This document shows, piece by piece, positions 33,080 through 42,428 of a DNA stretch of 64,000 bases. Both the position numbers and the translations under genes were made by a program. The notes under the pieces are model-generated. The model was not told the DNA's origin, did no database searches, and worked only from the letters and a program-made list of their open reading frames with translations. The DNA comes from Cronobacter turicensis z3032 (lineage in GTDB: Bacteria > Pseudomonadota > Gammaproteobacteria > Enterobacterales > Enterobacteriaceae), in contig FN543093.2 of NCBI GenBank assembly GCA_000027065.2, forward strand, positions 4,096,074 to 4,160,073, in the 5' to 3' direction. Every line of letters starts with the position of its first letter. Position 1 is the stretch's first letter.

Positions 33080-33219
33080 GACAGATCCCGGCGGCTTATC
33101 TCTTTTTAAGAATACCCCGCAGCGCCAGGCGTTGTCATCCCGCCCGTCTGACCACTAGACTGAAATCAAGGGCCGTGCGCTGCGTGCGTACGTTACAATA
33201 ACTGAATCAGGGACTTATC

Positions 33220-33846
33220 ATGCTTTGGTCGTTTATTGCTGTCTTTTTATCCGGTTGGCTGTATGTCGATGCGTCTTACCGCGGCGCGACCTGGCAACGG
33301 TGGCTGTTTAAGCCATTAACGCTGCTGCTGTTACTCTTGCTGGGCTGGCAGGCGCCGCTCGCGAGCCCGACGGGCTATCTGGTGCTGGCGGGCCTGGTGG
33401 CGACGCTGGCAGGCGACGCGCTCATGCTGCTGCCGCGCCAGCAGTTGCTGTACGCCTTCGGGGCGTTTTTCCTGTCGCACCTGCTCTATACCGTCTGGTT
33501 CGCCAGCCAGATGACGCTCTCCTTTTTCTGGCCGCTGCCGCTGGCGCTGCTGGTGATAGGCGCGGCGCTGATCGCGACCATCTGGACCCGCCTTGGCGAT
33601 CTACGCTGGCCGATTTGCACCTATATCGGCATGACGCTGGTGATGGTCTGGCTCGCGGGGGAGCTCTATTTCTTCCGCCCGATAGACACCAGCTTCTCCG
33701 GCTTCGTCGGGGCCGTGCTGTTGTTGCTCAATGCGATCGTCTGGCTCGGCAGCCACTACCGTAAGCGCTTCACCGCAGACAGCGCCATCGCCGCCGCCTG
33801 CTATTTCGCGGGCCACTTTATGATTGTCCGCTCGCTGTACCTTTAA
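33220..33846 (+). CDS. yhhN: YhhN/TMEM86-family membrane protein
   Basis: A 208-residue protein with about seven or eight membrane segments filling almost the entire length. It belongs to the YhhN family, whose animal members (TMEM86) are lysoplasmalogenases; activity of the enterobacterial protein is not settled. AGDALMLLPRQQLLYAFGAFFLSH carries a family-conserved Gly-Asp. Length equals E. coli YhhN. It is followed by the zntA promoter. Confidence 0.92.
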   Translation: MLWSFIAVFLSGWLYVDASYRGATWQRWLFKPLTLLLLLLLGWQAPLASPTGYLVLAGLVATLAGDALMLLPRQQLLYAFGAFFLSHLLYTVWFASQMTLSFFWPLPLALLVIGAALIATIWTRLGDLRWPICTYIGMTLVMVWLAGELYFFRPIDTSFSGFVGAVLLLLNAIVWLGSHYRKRFTADSAIAAACYFAGHFMIVRSLYL

Positions 33847-33879
33847 ACCACGGGCGGTGAAATTCCGCCCACAATTTTC

Positions 33880-33911
33880 TTGACTCTGGAGTCGACTCCA
33901 GAGTGTAAGCT
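33880..33911 (+). promoter_or_regulatory. ZntR-controlled promoter of zntA
   Basis: TTGACT (-35) and TAAGCT (-10) are separated by 20 bases, the over-long spacer typical of MerR-family promoters. Between them lies the perfect palindrome CTCTGGAGTCGACTCCAGAG (33884-33903), the known zntA operator type. ZntR, encoded elsewhere, would activate transcription with zinc, cadmium or lead. Confidence 0.92.
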
Positions 33912-33947
33912 CCGTTAATGAGAAAATTATCATTACCGGAGGACGCC

Positions 33948-36161
33948 ATGCGCACCCCTTCTGAAAAGCCCCACGCCACGCCGCAATTCGCGAAAATGAC
34001 GCTGACGCCTGCGCCGCAAAAGCCTGCCATCAGCGCAGCACCCTGCTGCGAAAGCGGCGACGGCGAAACGTCGCCTGCGATAGAAACAACAGGCGCGCTG
34101 AGCTGGCAGGTCGCCGGTATGGACTGCGCCGCCTGCGCCCGCAAAGTGGAAAATGCTGTGCGCCAGGTCCCCGAAGTTCGTCAGGTCCAGGTGCTGTTCG
34201 CAACCGAAAAACTGGTGGTGGACGCGCCCGCCTCACAGCGCGAGGCCATTGAAGAGGCGGTACGCGCCGCCGGTTATACGCTGCGCGACGCCCATGCGCC
34301 TGCTCCGGCGGCAACGTCAGGCTTGCGGGATAACCTGCCGATTATCGTTATCGCCGTCTTTATGGCGCTGAGCTGGGCGCTGGAGCAGTTCCATCCGCTG
34401 GCGGGACGCATCGCGTTTACTCTCACCACGCTGGTCGGGCTGTTTCCGGTCGCCCGTCAGGCCTGGCGTCTTATCCGCAGCGGTAACCCGTTCGCCATTG
34501 AAACGCTGATGAGCGTGGCGGCCATCGGCGCGCTGATTATCGGCGCCAGCGAAGAGGCGGCGATGGTACTGCTGCTCTTTTTGGTGGGCGAACGGCTGGA
34601 AGGATGGGCGGCGAACCGCGCGCGCAGCGGCGTCAGCGCGCTGGTGGCGTTACGCCCCGAAACGGCGGCGCGCCTGCGCGGCGACGCGCGTGAAACCGTC
34701 GCGATAAGCGCACTTCAGCCCGGCGATGTGATTGAAGTGGCCGCGGGCGGCAGGCTGCCGGCCGATGGCAAGCTGCTCGCCGCAGCGGCAAGTTTCGATG
34801 AGAGCGCGCTGACCGGCGAATCGCTGCCGGTTGAGCGCCAGCCGGGTGAAAAAGTCCCGGCAGGCGCCACCAGCGTGGATCGTCTGGTGTCGCTGGAGGT
34901 GACCTCACGCCCCGGCGACAGCGCCATTGACCGTATTCTGCATCTGATTGAAGAGGCGGAATCAAAACGCGCGCCGATTGAGCGTTTTATCGATCGCTTC
35001 AGCCGTGTTTATACCCCCGTCATTATGGCGGCGGCGCTGCTGACGGCGCTTATCCCGCCGCTGCTGTTTGCCGCTCCCTGGCTGCCGTGGATCTACAAAG
35101 CGCTGGCGCTGCTGCTGATTGGCTGTCCGTGCGCGCTGGTGATTTCCACACCTGCAGCAATCACATCGGGCCTTGCGGCCGCCACGCGTTTCGGCGCGCT
35201 GATTAAAGGCGGCGCCGCGCTGGAGGCGCTGGGGCGCGTTGAGCAGATTGCTTTCGATAAAACCGGCACGCTGACGGCGGGCACGCCGCAGGTGACGGCA
35301 ATCGATCCAGTCGACGGGCTGGAGGCCGACGCGCTGCTGGCGTACGCCGCGGCCGTTGAGCAGGGCAGCACGCATCCGCTGGCCCAGGCGGTGGTGCGCG
35401 AGGCGAATGCGCGCGGCGTGGCGACGCTGCGCGCCGGTGCGCAACGCACGCTGGCGGGCGCCGGGGTTGAAGCGCAGGTGGAAGGCCGCCTGCTTCGTAT
35501 CAGCGCGCCGGATAAAGTGACTATTGCGCTACCGCCACACTGGCAGGCGCGTATTCGGGAGCAGGAGGCGCAAGGCCAGACAGTGATCGTGGTGACCGCC
35601 AGCGATCAGCTTCTCGGCACGCTGGCGCTGCGCGATACGCAACGCGCCGACGCGCGCGATGCGGTGGAGAAACTCCGGGCGCTGGGCGTGGGGAGTGTCA
35701 TGCTGACCGGTGATAATCCACGCGCCGCGGCCGCGATTGCCGGGGAGTTGGGTATGGACTATCGCGCCGGGCTGCTGCCTGCGGATAAGGTGACGGCGGT
35801 CAATGAGCTTAACGCCCGCGCGCCGCTGGCGGTGGTGGGCGACGGCATCAACGACGCGCCGGCGATGAAAGCCGCGACCATCGGTATTGCGATGGGCAGC
35901 GGCACCGACGTCGCGCTGGAAGCCGCCGATGCGGCGCTGACGCACAACCGGCTGGCGGCGCTGCCGGAGATGATCGCGCTTGCCCGCGCTACGCACCGCA
36001 ATATTCGCCAGAACATTACGATTGCGCTGGGGTTAAAGGCCGTTTTTCTGGTGACAACGCTGCTTGGGTTGACCGGTCTGTGGCTGGCCGTGCTGGCCGA
36101 TACGGGCGCGACGGTGCTGGTGACCGCCAATGCGTTAAGGCTGTTGCGTAAGCGCGGCTGA
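33948..36161 (+). CDS. zntA: Zn(II)/Cd(II)/Pb(II)-exporting P1B-type ATPase ZntA
   Basis: A 737-residue metal-exporting ATPase of the inner membrane. It has an N-terminal metal-binding domain with GMDCAAC (about residue 47) and eight membrane helices. The CPC metal motif is in IGCPCALVISTPAAI, the phosphorylation site is DKTGTLT, and the hinge is GDGINDAP. The cysteine-rich N-terminal tail of E. coli (CCCDGAC) is reduced here to a single CC pair. I chose the ATG preceded by GGAGG five bases upstream, ten codons inside the longest frame. Zinc-inducible promoter directly upstream. Confidence 0.95.
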   Translation: MRTPSEKPHATPQFAKMTLTPAPQKPAISAAPCCESGDGETSPAIETTGALSWQVAGMDCAACARKVENAVRQVPEVRQVQVLFATEKLVVDAPASQREAIEEAVRAAGYTLRDAHAPAPAATSGLRDNLPIIVIAVFMALSWALEQFHPLAGRIAFTLTTLVGLFPVARQAWRLIRSGNPFAIETLMSVAAIGALIIGASEEAAMVLLLFLVGERLEGWAANRARSGVSALVALRPETAARLRGDARETVAISALQPGDVIEVAAGGRLPADGKLLAAAASFDESALTGESLPVERQPGEKVPAGATSVDRLVSLEVTSRPGDSAIDRILHLIEEAESKRAPIERFIDRFSRVYTPVIMAAALLTALIPPLLFAAPWLPWIYKALALLLIGCPCALVISTPAAITSGLAAATRFGALIKGGAALEALGRVEQIAFDKTGTLTAGTPQVTAIDPVDGLEADALLAYAAAVEQGSTHPLAQAVVREANARGVATLRAGAQRTLAGAGVEAQVEGRLLRISAPDKVTIALPPHWQARIREQEAQGQTVIVVTASDQLLGTLALRDTQRADARDAVEKLRALGVGSVMLTGDNPRAAAAIAGELGMDYRAGLLPADKVTAVNELNARAPLAVVGDGINDAPAMKAATIGIAMGSGTDVALEAADAALTHNRLAALPEMIALARATHRNIRQNITIALGLKAVFLVTTLLGLTGLWLAVLADTGATVLVTANALRLLRKRG

Positions 36162-36171
36162 TGGAGGACAC

Positions 36172-36250
36172 GGTGGGTGCGCTCCGCTTACCCACCCTAC
36201 ATTACAGCGGCCGGAATACTCGTAGGGCGGGTAAGCGCAGCGCACCCGCC
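36172..36250. repeat. REP-like repeat pair after zntA
   Basis: An inverted copy (36172-36200, GGTGGGTGCGC...CACCCTAC) faces a direct copy (36222-36250, GTAGGGCGGGTAAGC...CACCCGCC) across 21 bases. This is the same head-to-head arrangement as the pair after yhhY. It separates the convergent zntA and TRAP operon ends. Confidence 0.8.
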
Positions 36251-36278
36251 ATCACAAAAGCCTTCCCCGCCACCGCAT

Positions 36279-37565
36279 TTACATCATCCCTAATATCCGC
36301 GGCAGCCAGAGCGAAATGGCCGGAATGTAGGTCACCATCGCCAGCACGACAAGCAACACCCCATAAAACGGCAGCATGGCGCGCACCACGCTTTCGATAT
36401 TCTGCTTACTTACGGCGCTCGCCACAAACAGCACCGAGCCCACCGGCGGCGTAATCAGCCCGATCCCGAGGTTCACCATCATGATCATCCCGAAATGCAC
36501 AGGATCGATGCCGAGCTGATTGGTGACCGGCAGCAATACCGGCGTCAGGATCAAAATGATTGGCGCCATGTCCATCAGCGTGCCAATCATCAGCAGCATA
36601 ACGTTGAGATACATCAGGATGACGTATTTGTTATCCGACAGCGTCGTAAAGAATTCCGTAATGCGCGTCGGCAGTTGCATATAGGTCATCACCGCGCCAA
36701 ACGCTGCGGCAAACCCAATGAGGATCATCACGATCGTCACCGTTTTCACGGTGCGGAACATCAGCTTCGGCAGCTCATTCCATTTGTAATCGCGGTAAAT
36801 AAACATCGTCACGAAAAACGCCCACAGGCAGGCGACCGCCGCCGACTCCGTCGCCGTAAACACGCCGGTGAGAATGCCGCCCAGGATAATCACGACCGTG
36901 ATAAGCCCCCACAGCGCATCGATGAAAATTTTCAGCGCCTGCTTCAGCGGGATCCGCTCGCCTTTCGGATAGCCGCGCCGCCGGGCGAAGACGATGCAAA
37001 GCACCATCAGGCTCATCCCCAGCAGCAGTCCTGGTAAAACCCCCGCGATAAACAGCGTCGCGATAGACACGGTGCCGCCCGCCGCCAGCGAATAGATAAC
37101 CGAGTTATGGCTGGGCGGGATAAGAATCGCCTGCACCGAGCCGCTCGCCGTGACCGCTGCGGCGTATTCGCGCGGGTATCCCTTTTTTTCCATCTCCGGG
37201 ATCATCACGCTGCCGATGGACGCGGTATCCGCCACCGACGAGCCGGAAATCGCGCCGAAAAACGTCGAGGCGACAATATTGACCAAAGACAGCCCGCCGC
37301 GGATAAAGCCCACGAACAGATAGGCGAAGTTAACCAGCCGCCGGGCGATGCCGCCTTCGGCCATAATCGCGCCCGCCAGGATAAAAAACGGGATCGCCAG
37401 CAGCGTGAATTTGTTGACGCCGCTGGTTATCTGGATCATTAACGCCTCCAGCGGCAGATCTATCCAGAGCGCGCCCACGATGGCGCTCAGGCCCACCGCG
37501 AAAGCGACCGGCATCCCCAACGCCAGTAGCACGGCCAGCGTGGCCAGTAAGATAAATGCGTCCAT
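36279..37565 (-). CDS. TRAP transporter large permease (DctM family)
   Basis: A 428-residue inner membrane protein with about twelve helices, of the DctM/SiaM large-subunit type. GAISGSSVADTASIGSVMIPEM (about 115-136) and GLITPPVGSVLFVASA (about 355-370) are the family's substrate/sodium-site segments. It would import a carboxylate, driven by sodium, with the small permease and binding protein encoded upstream. The substrate cannot be read from this subunit. Last gene of a three-gene operon; a 12-base gap separates it from the small permease. Confidence 0.93.
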   Translation of the reverse strand: MDAFILLATLAVLLALGMPVAFAVGLSAIVGALWIDLPLEALMIQITSGVNKFTLLAIPFFILAGAIMAEGGIARRLVNFAYLFVGFIRGGLSLVNIVASTFFGAISGSSVADTASIGSVMIPEMEKKGYPREYAAAVTASGSVQAILIPPSHNSVIYSLAAGGTVSIATLFIAGVLPGLLLGMSLMVLCIVFARRRGYPKGERIPLKQALKIFIDALWGLITVVIILGGILTGVFTATESAAVACLWAFFVTMFIYRDYKWNELPKLMFRTVKTVTIVMILIGFAAAFGAVMTYMQLPTRITEFFTTLSDNKYVILMYLNVMLLMIGTLMDMAPIILILTPVLLPVTNQLGIDPVHFGMIMMVNLGIGLITPPVGSVLFVASAVSKQNIESVVRAMLPFYGVLLVVLAMVTYIPAISLWLPRILGMM

Positions 37566-37576
37566 GGTGTTCTCCG

Positions 37577-38086
37577 TCAGCTATGGTTGCCAATGAGCAC
37601 GACCGGACGGTTCTCCTGAGAGCCCCACAGCAGCCGCTCGATTACAAACAAAATCATCACCGCCGAGCCGATGGGCAGCGGGAGATAGCTTTCTCCGGAG
37701 GTCAGTACCGGAAATTCCGCGACGGGCTGCTCCCACAGCTCCATACACAACAGGGCGCTGTAGTAAAACATCACCAGCGAGATGACCAGCATCAGCAGAT
37801 CGACCACGCGCGCGCAGACCCGCTGCGCAAACGGCGGCAGGCGATCGGTCAGCATGTTTACCGCGATGTGCGAGCCCGCGCGGTAGCCCACCGCCGCGCC
37901 GATAAAGGTAAACGTCACCATGCAGATAATGGCGACCGGCTCAGGCCAGGATTCCCCCCGGTTAAGCACGTAACGCGAGAAAATCCCTATCGGGATCACG
38001 ATCGTCATGATCAACAGCGCGAACCCGGCCACCATCATGGCGAGCAGGTACAGGCGATCCATCCAGACCAGAAAGAATCGGGACAT
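37577..38086 (-). CDS. TRAP transporter small permease (DctQ family)
   Basis: A 169-residue protein with four membrane helices (about 14-34, 46-66, 90-110 and 133-153), the DctQ arrangement. It scaffolds the large permease. It lies 48 bases downstream of the binding-protein gene and 12 before the large permease gene. Confidence 0.92.
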   Translation of the reverse strand: MSRFFLVWMDRLYLLAMMVAGFALLIMTIVIPIGIFSRYVLNRGESWPEPVAIICMVTFTFIGAAVGYRAGSHIAVNMLTDRLPPFAQRVCARVVDLLMLVISLVMFYYSALLCMELWEQPVAEFPVLTSGESYLPLPIGSAVMILFVIERLLWGSQENRPVVLIGNHS

Positions 38087-38134
38087 AAAGACTCCGCAGA
38101 GGATGAGACGCCGGGGCCAGCCCGGCGTAAGCGA

Positions 38135-39118
38135 TTATTTGACGTCGGCGATGGCTTTCATCAGGTCCTGATGCTTCGCGCCATACTGGTCGCGCACCGG
38201 GGCGGTCGCGTTAACGAAATACGCCTTATCGATGTCGTGGAACTGCACGCCGCCCGCTTTCATTTTGTCGAGCGCCTGCTTGTTATAGGCATTCCACAGC
38301 TCACGCTGTTCCATCTGCGCCTCGCGGGCGAGCGTCAGGATTTTCTGTTGCTGCTCGGGCTTGAGCTTGTCCCACTTCACTTTCGAGTAGAGCAGCATTT
38401 CGGGAATGATAAAGTGGCCGCTCAGGGTGTAATGCTTCGCGACCGGCAGGTAGTTATGGGCGATATAGGTCGGCGGGTTGTTTTCAGCGCCGTCGATAAC
38501 GCCGGTTTGCAGGCCGCTGTAGACTTCGCTCACGCCCATCGCCACGGCGTTCGCGCCCATCGCTTTCAGCGTGCCGATGGCGACAGGACTCCCCTGTACG
38601 CGAATTTTCATGCCCTTCAGATCGTCCGGCTTCACGACCGGGTTTTTGGTGATTAAGTTGCGGGTGCCAGAGTCCATCCAGCCTAAAAAGACCAGCCGCG
38701 ATTTCGGGTTGCTGGTGAGTTTATCGCCGATTTGCTTGCCGATATCGCCATCAATGACCTTATGCATATGGTCTTCATCACGAAACACGTACGGCAGCGT
38801 AAAAACTTCGATCTCCGGCAAAATCGCCGCGACTGGCGCCATCGAAACGCGGATCATGTCGATAGCGCCCATCTGCGCCTGTTCGATCATCTGCTTCTCA
38901 TCGCCCAGCACGCCGCCCGGAAAGGTTTTAATTTCCAGCTCGCCGTTGGTTTGTTGTTTTAACTTCTCACCCATATTTTGCACGGCCACGACATTCGGAT
39001 ACCCCTGCGGGTGAACATCGGCCGCTTTAATCACTTGCGCATGCAGAGCGGGCGCAAACAGCAGTGACGCGGTGGACAGGCAAAAACCGGCAAACGCCGG
39101 GATAAATCGCTTTTTCAT
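38135..39118 (-). CDS. TRAP transporter periplasmic substrate-binding protein (DctP family)
   Basis: A 327-residue binding protein with a signal peptide to about residue 27 (STASLLFAPALHA). The family's ligand-carboxylate arginine is Arg173 in KGMKIRVQGSP, and GAENNPPTYIAHNYL gives the conserved Asn pair. Overall it resembles the DctP/YiaO group that binds dicarboxylates, sugar acids or similar carboxylates. I cannot name the ligand. It is first gene of the TRAP operon. The 187 bases upstream (39119-39305) contain no gene. There is no regulator next to it. Confidence 0.9.
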   Translation of the reverse strand: MKKRFIPAFAGFCLSTASLLFAPALHAQVIKAADVHPQGYPNVVAVQNMGEKLKQQTNGELEIKTFPGGVLGDEKQMIEQAQMGAIDMIRVSMAPVAAILPEIEVFTLPYVFRDEDHMHKVIDGDIGKQIGDKLTSNPKSRLVFLGWMDSGTRNLITKNPVVKPDDLKGMKIRVQGSPVAIGTLKAMGANAVAMGVSEVYSGLQTGVIDGAENNPPTYIAHNYLPVAKHYTLSGHFIIPEMLLYSKVKWDKLKPEQQQKILTLAREAQMEQRELWNAYNKQALDKMKAGGVQFHDIDKAYFVNATAPVRDQYGAKHQDLMKAIADVK

Positions 39119-39305
39119 CGGGTCGCTCCAGAGGATAAGGACAGGCTAGTTATAAAACGGTGTTTTGATTTGTCGGTTATAAACTAGACGACGTCCTGTA
39201 AAGCCGGGGTGAAGCGCCTCACAAAAGCAGCAACTCTGAAACAAGGGTTTAAAAAGAATGTGACGTGAGTTCAGAAAGCCGCATGACGGCGGCTTACGGC
39301 AGGAA

Positions 39306-39551
39306 TTACTGATTTTTACGCAGCAAATAGCGATACGGCAGCGTTTCGGTTTGCGAGGCCACCAGCTCATGCTCCATAAAGCGGCAGAAACCAGGGATAT
39401 CGCGCGTCGTCGCCGGGTCATCGGCCACGATCAGCAGCGTTTCGCCAGGCTGCATCTGGCGCACGGTTTTACGCACCATCATTATCGGCTCAGGGCAGCG
39501 CAGCCCGAGGGCGTCCAGGGTATGGTCAGGGTTGGCGAACAGATCGGTCAT
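39306..39551 (-). CDS. tusA: Sulfur carrier protein TusA
   Basis: An 81-residue sulfurtransferase that accepts persulfide sulfur from IscS and passes it to TusBCD for 2-thiouridine in tRNA wobble bases. The active cysteine is Cys19 in LGLRCPEP, and FCRFMEHELV near residue 55 is typical. Same length as E. coli TusA. It faces yhhQ divergently. Confidence 0.96.
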   Translation of the reverse strand: MTDLFANPDHTLDALGLRCPEPIMMVRKTVRQMQPGETLLIVADDPATTRDIPGFCRFMEHELVASQTETLPYRYLLRKNQ

Positions 39552-39755
39552 GCTTCTCTCGGGGTTGTGAAAAACCGCCTTAGTTTACCCCCCGTTTTAC
39601 GTGACGCAACTCATGTGAACGATTGCGTTAAAATTAACCATTGCATTGACGATACAAAGCAGTATCATGCGGCGGCTTTGCGCAAACGCGCCGCGTCTGC
39701 CTTAGCATGAAGATGAACTGGGTTCCCTCACCCCAACTAACAAAAAGGTCACAAT

Positions 39756-40421
39756 ATGACTCCCTTTACGTCTGGTCAGCGCCGCCACGCGCTCGTCTGG
39801 CTTTCGTTGTTTCATTTGCTGGTGATCACCTCCAGTAACTATCTGGTGCAGCTGCCGGTCTCCATCTTTGGTTTTCACACCACCTGGGGCGCGTTTAGCT
39901 TTCCGTTTATTTTCCTCGCCACCGATCTGACCGTGCGCATTTTTGGCGCGCCGCTGGCTCGTCGCATTATTTTCGCGGTGATGGTGCCTGCGCTGCTGGT
40001 CTCCTATGTGATCTCCTCGCTGTTTTATATGGGGAGCTGGCAAGGGTTTGGCGCGCTGTCGCACTTTAATCTGTTCGTCGCGCGCATCGCGACCGCCAGC
40101 TTTATGGCCTATGCGCTGGGGCAGATCCTCGACGTGCATGTCTTTAATCGCCTGCGTCAGAGCCCGCGCTGGTGGCTGGCGCCGGGCGCGTCCTTGCTGC
40201 TCGGCAACGTCAGCGACACGCTGTCATTCTTCTTTATCGCGTTCTGGCGCAGCCCGGACCCGTTCATGGCCGAACACTGGATGGAAATCGCGCTGGTGGA
40301 TTACACCTTTAAGGTGCTTATCAGCCTGGTATTCTTCCTGCCGATGTATGGCGTGCTGCTGAATATGCTGTTGAAAAAGCTGGCGGATAAATCCGATTTC
40401 CGCGTGCTACAGCGCGGGTAA
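39756..40421 (+). CDS. yhhQ: Queuosine precursor transporter YhhQ
   Basis: A 221-residue inner membrane protein of the VUT-1/DUF165 (QPTR) family with six helices, which takes up 7-cyano-7-deazaguanine-type queuosine precursors. The N-terminal sequence FTSGQRRHALVWLSLFHLLVI and SNYLVQLPVSIFGFHTTWGAF match the E. coli protein, including length. It precedes dcrB, co-directional with a 73-base gap. Confidence 0.94.
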   Translation: MTPFTSGQRRHALVWLSLFHLLVITSSNYLVQLPVSIFGFHTTWGAFSFPFIFLATDLTVRIFGAPLARRIIFAVMVPALLVSYVISSLFYMGSWQGFGALSHFNLFVARIATASFMAYALGQILDVHVFNRLRQSPRWWLAPGASLLLGNVSDTLSFFFIAFWRSPDPFMAEHWMEIALVDYTFKVLISLVFFLPMYGVLLNMLLKKLADKSDFRVLQRG

Positions 40422-40494
40422 AGGTTCGCGGAATTTCTTGTGTTAAGATGCAGAGATGGGTCGTGTTGACCGTCTCTTGTAAAGGAATAAGTGA

Positions 40495-41052
40495 ATGCGC
40501 AATCTGGTGAAATATGTCGGTATTGGCCTGCTGGTGATGGGGCTTGCCGCCTGCGACAACAAAGACAGCAACGCGCCGGCAAGCGCCGGTGCCTCACAGA
40601 GCGAAGCCTCCGGCCAGCCGGTCAGCCTGCTGGACGGTAAACTGAGCTTCTCCCTGCCGGCGGATATGACCGATCAGAGTGGTAAAGTGGGCACCCAGGC
40701 GAACAACATGCATGTCTACTCTGACCAGACCGGCCAGAAAGCCGTGATCGTCATCGTCGGCGAGAAAAGCCAGGAATCGCTGGAAGTGCTGGCGAAGCGT
40801 CTGGAAGATCAGCAGCGCGCCCGCGACCCGCAACTGCAGGTCGTGACCAATAAAGCGATTGAAATCAAAGGCCAGAAGATGCAGCAGCTCGATACCATCA
40901 TCTCCGCCAAAGGCCAGACCGCTTACTCCTCCGTGGTGCTGGGCAATGTTGATGACAAACTGCTGACCCTGCAAATCACGCTGCCTGCCGATAACCAGCA
41001 GCAGGCGCAGAGCACTGCAGAGAACATCATCAACACCATCGTAGTGAAGTAA
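40495..41052 (+). CDS. dcrB: Inner membrane lipoprotein DcrB
   Basis: A 185-residue lipoprotein. The signal ends in the lipobox LAAC (Cys20), followed by Asp-Asn, which suggests retention at the inner membrane. A serine/alanine-rich linker follows, then a PsbP/Mog1-like domain (KLSFSLPADMTDQSGK onward). DcrB is needed for phage C1 and C6 infection and supports Lgt-dependent lipoprotein processing in E. coli. Same length as E. coli. Confidence 0.93.
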   Translation: MRNLVKYVGIGLLVMGLAACDNKDSNAPASAGASQSEASGQPVSLLDGKLSFSLPADMTDQSGKVGTQANNMHVYSDQTGQKAVIVIVGEKSQESLEVLAKRLEDQQRARDPQLQVVTNKAIEIKGQKMQQLDTIISAKGQTAYSSVVLGNVDDKLLTLQITLPADNQQQAQSTAENIINTIVVK

Positions 41053-41079
41053 TCCGCGGTAAAAACGCGCTTACAACAG

Positions 41080-41112
41080 CGGCCTGCCCTTTACGGGGCG
41101 GGCCGTTTTTTT
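41080..41112. terminator. Terminator shared by dcrB and the end of yhhS
   Basis: CGGCCTGCCC and GGGCGGGCCG pair across a short loop, followed by seven T. It ends dcrB transcription on the plus strand and overlaps the last codons of yhhS on the minus strand. Confidence 0.85.
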
Positions 41113-42281
41113 AACTGCGCGCTTAACAGAATGGCGAGCAACACCAGCCCCGCCGCCGCCAGATAAATCGCCGGTACGCCCGCCCAGGCCATCAGCACGC
41201 CTGCCGCCGGCCCGGTTATCCCGAGCGACAGATCCATAAACAGCGTATAGGTGGCAAGCGCCGCGCCCTGATTGCTCTGGGGCACCGCTTTCACGGCCAC
41301 GACGCCGAGCGCCGGGAACACCAGCGAGAACCCGGCGCCTGCGAGAAACGTCCCCACTTTCGCCATCCACGGATCCACCGCCAGCCCAACCAGCAGCAGC
41401 CCAAGCGTTTCCACCACGCCGCAGAGTAGCGTCACGTTAATGCCGCCCAGCCGATTAATCGCATTCGGGAATAACAAGCGCGTGCCGACAAACGCGCCGC
41501 TGAAAAGTGTCAGGGCGAAGGCCGCGCCGTCCCAGCCTTTGGCCTGATAGAACAGCGTGATAAACGTGGCGATCACCCCAAAGCCGGAGGTGGTGAGCGC
41601 CAGGGCCATGCCGAACGGCCAGACCTTGCCGAGCACCGCGCGAAACGGCAGCGGTTTGCCCTTACTCGCCTTCACTGCCGGGCGCGGCAGCGCCAATACA
41701 ATCCCGAGCAGCGCCACGCCCATAATAACGCCCGCCACCAGCGGCAGGCCGCCCAGCCGGTACAGCAGCGCCCCAAGCGGCGCGCCCACGGCCATCGCGC
41801 CGTAGGTGACGACGCCGTTCCAGGAGATCACTTTGCCGATATGCGTCGAACCGACCACGCCGACGCCCCAGAGCGTCGAGCCGGTGCCCGCGCAGCTCTG
41901 TCCGAAGCCCAGCACCACACGCCCGAGACACAGCAGCGCCAGCGACGCCAGCGGCAAGCCGCCGCTCCACCACGCCAGAAAATAGCTCGCGCCGCTCAGC
42001 AGACAGCCGAACATGCCGACAATGACCACCGTTTTCGGTCCCCAGAGATCGGCGTAACGCCCGGCATGAGGACGACTTATCAGCGTGGCGATATACTGAA
42101 GGCTGATAACCAGCCCCGCCCAGAACGGGCTAAATCCCATCACATCATGGACATAGCCCGGCAGTACCGCGAGCGGCAGACCGATAGTCAGAAAGGTAGC
42201 GAAGTTGAAGATAACAATGGAGACGATTTTCAGGTTCAGCCGCAGGCCGCTTAACGCGGGTTCGGCGCAGACATCCGGCAT
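41091..42281 (-). CDS. yhhS: Major facilitator transporter YhhS
   Basis: A 396-residue twelve-helix MFS exporter-like protein. The N-terminal half has SRPHAGRYADLWGPKTVV (motif A type, between helices 2 and 3) and GTGSTLWGVGVVGSTHIGKV. It matches E. coli YhhS, implicated in arabinose or drug efflux by overexpression only. It is about nine residues shorter at the C-terminus, where the terminator stem falls. Convergent with dcrB. Confidence 0.93.
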   Translation of the reverse strand: MPDVCAEPALSGLRLNLKIVSIVIFNFATFLTIGLPLAVLPGYVHDVMGFSPFWAGLVISLQYIATLISRPHAGRYADLWGPKTVVIVGMFGCLLSGASYFLAWWSGGLPLASLALLCLGRVVLGFGQSCAGTGSTLWGVGVVGSTHIGKVISWNGVVTYGAMAVGAPLGALLYRLGGLPLVAGVIMGVALLGIVLALPRPAVKASKGKPLPFRAVLGKVWPFGMALALTTSGFGVIATFITLFYQAKGWDGAAFALTLFSGAFVGTRLLFPNAINRLGGINVTLLCGVVETLGLLLVGLAVDPWMAKVGTFLAGAGFSLVFPALGVVAVKAVPQSNQGAALATYTLFMDLSLGITGPAAGVLMAWAGVPAIYLAAAGLVLLAILLSAQLKKRPAP

Positions 42282-42428
42282 GACATTTCACTTTTTTGGC
42301 AACAGCGGTAGCGTCAGTATAAACCTGAAATTTCCTTCAACGGAAACGCCCGCGTTTCAGACTTCCTCCCTGCGGCGCAATGCCGGTTCCACACTACACT
42401 AAGAAAGCCCTCATAAAAGGAATTGGTT

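Noticed and set aside
39146..39421. 91-codon minus-strand frame overlapping the start of the tusA region
   Set aside because: Overlaps most of tusA in another frame and has no recognisable features.
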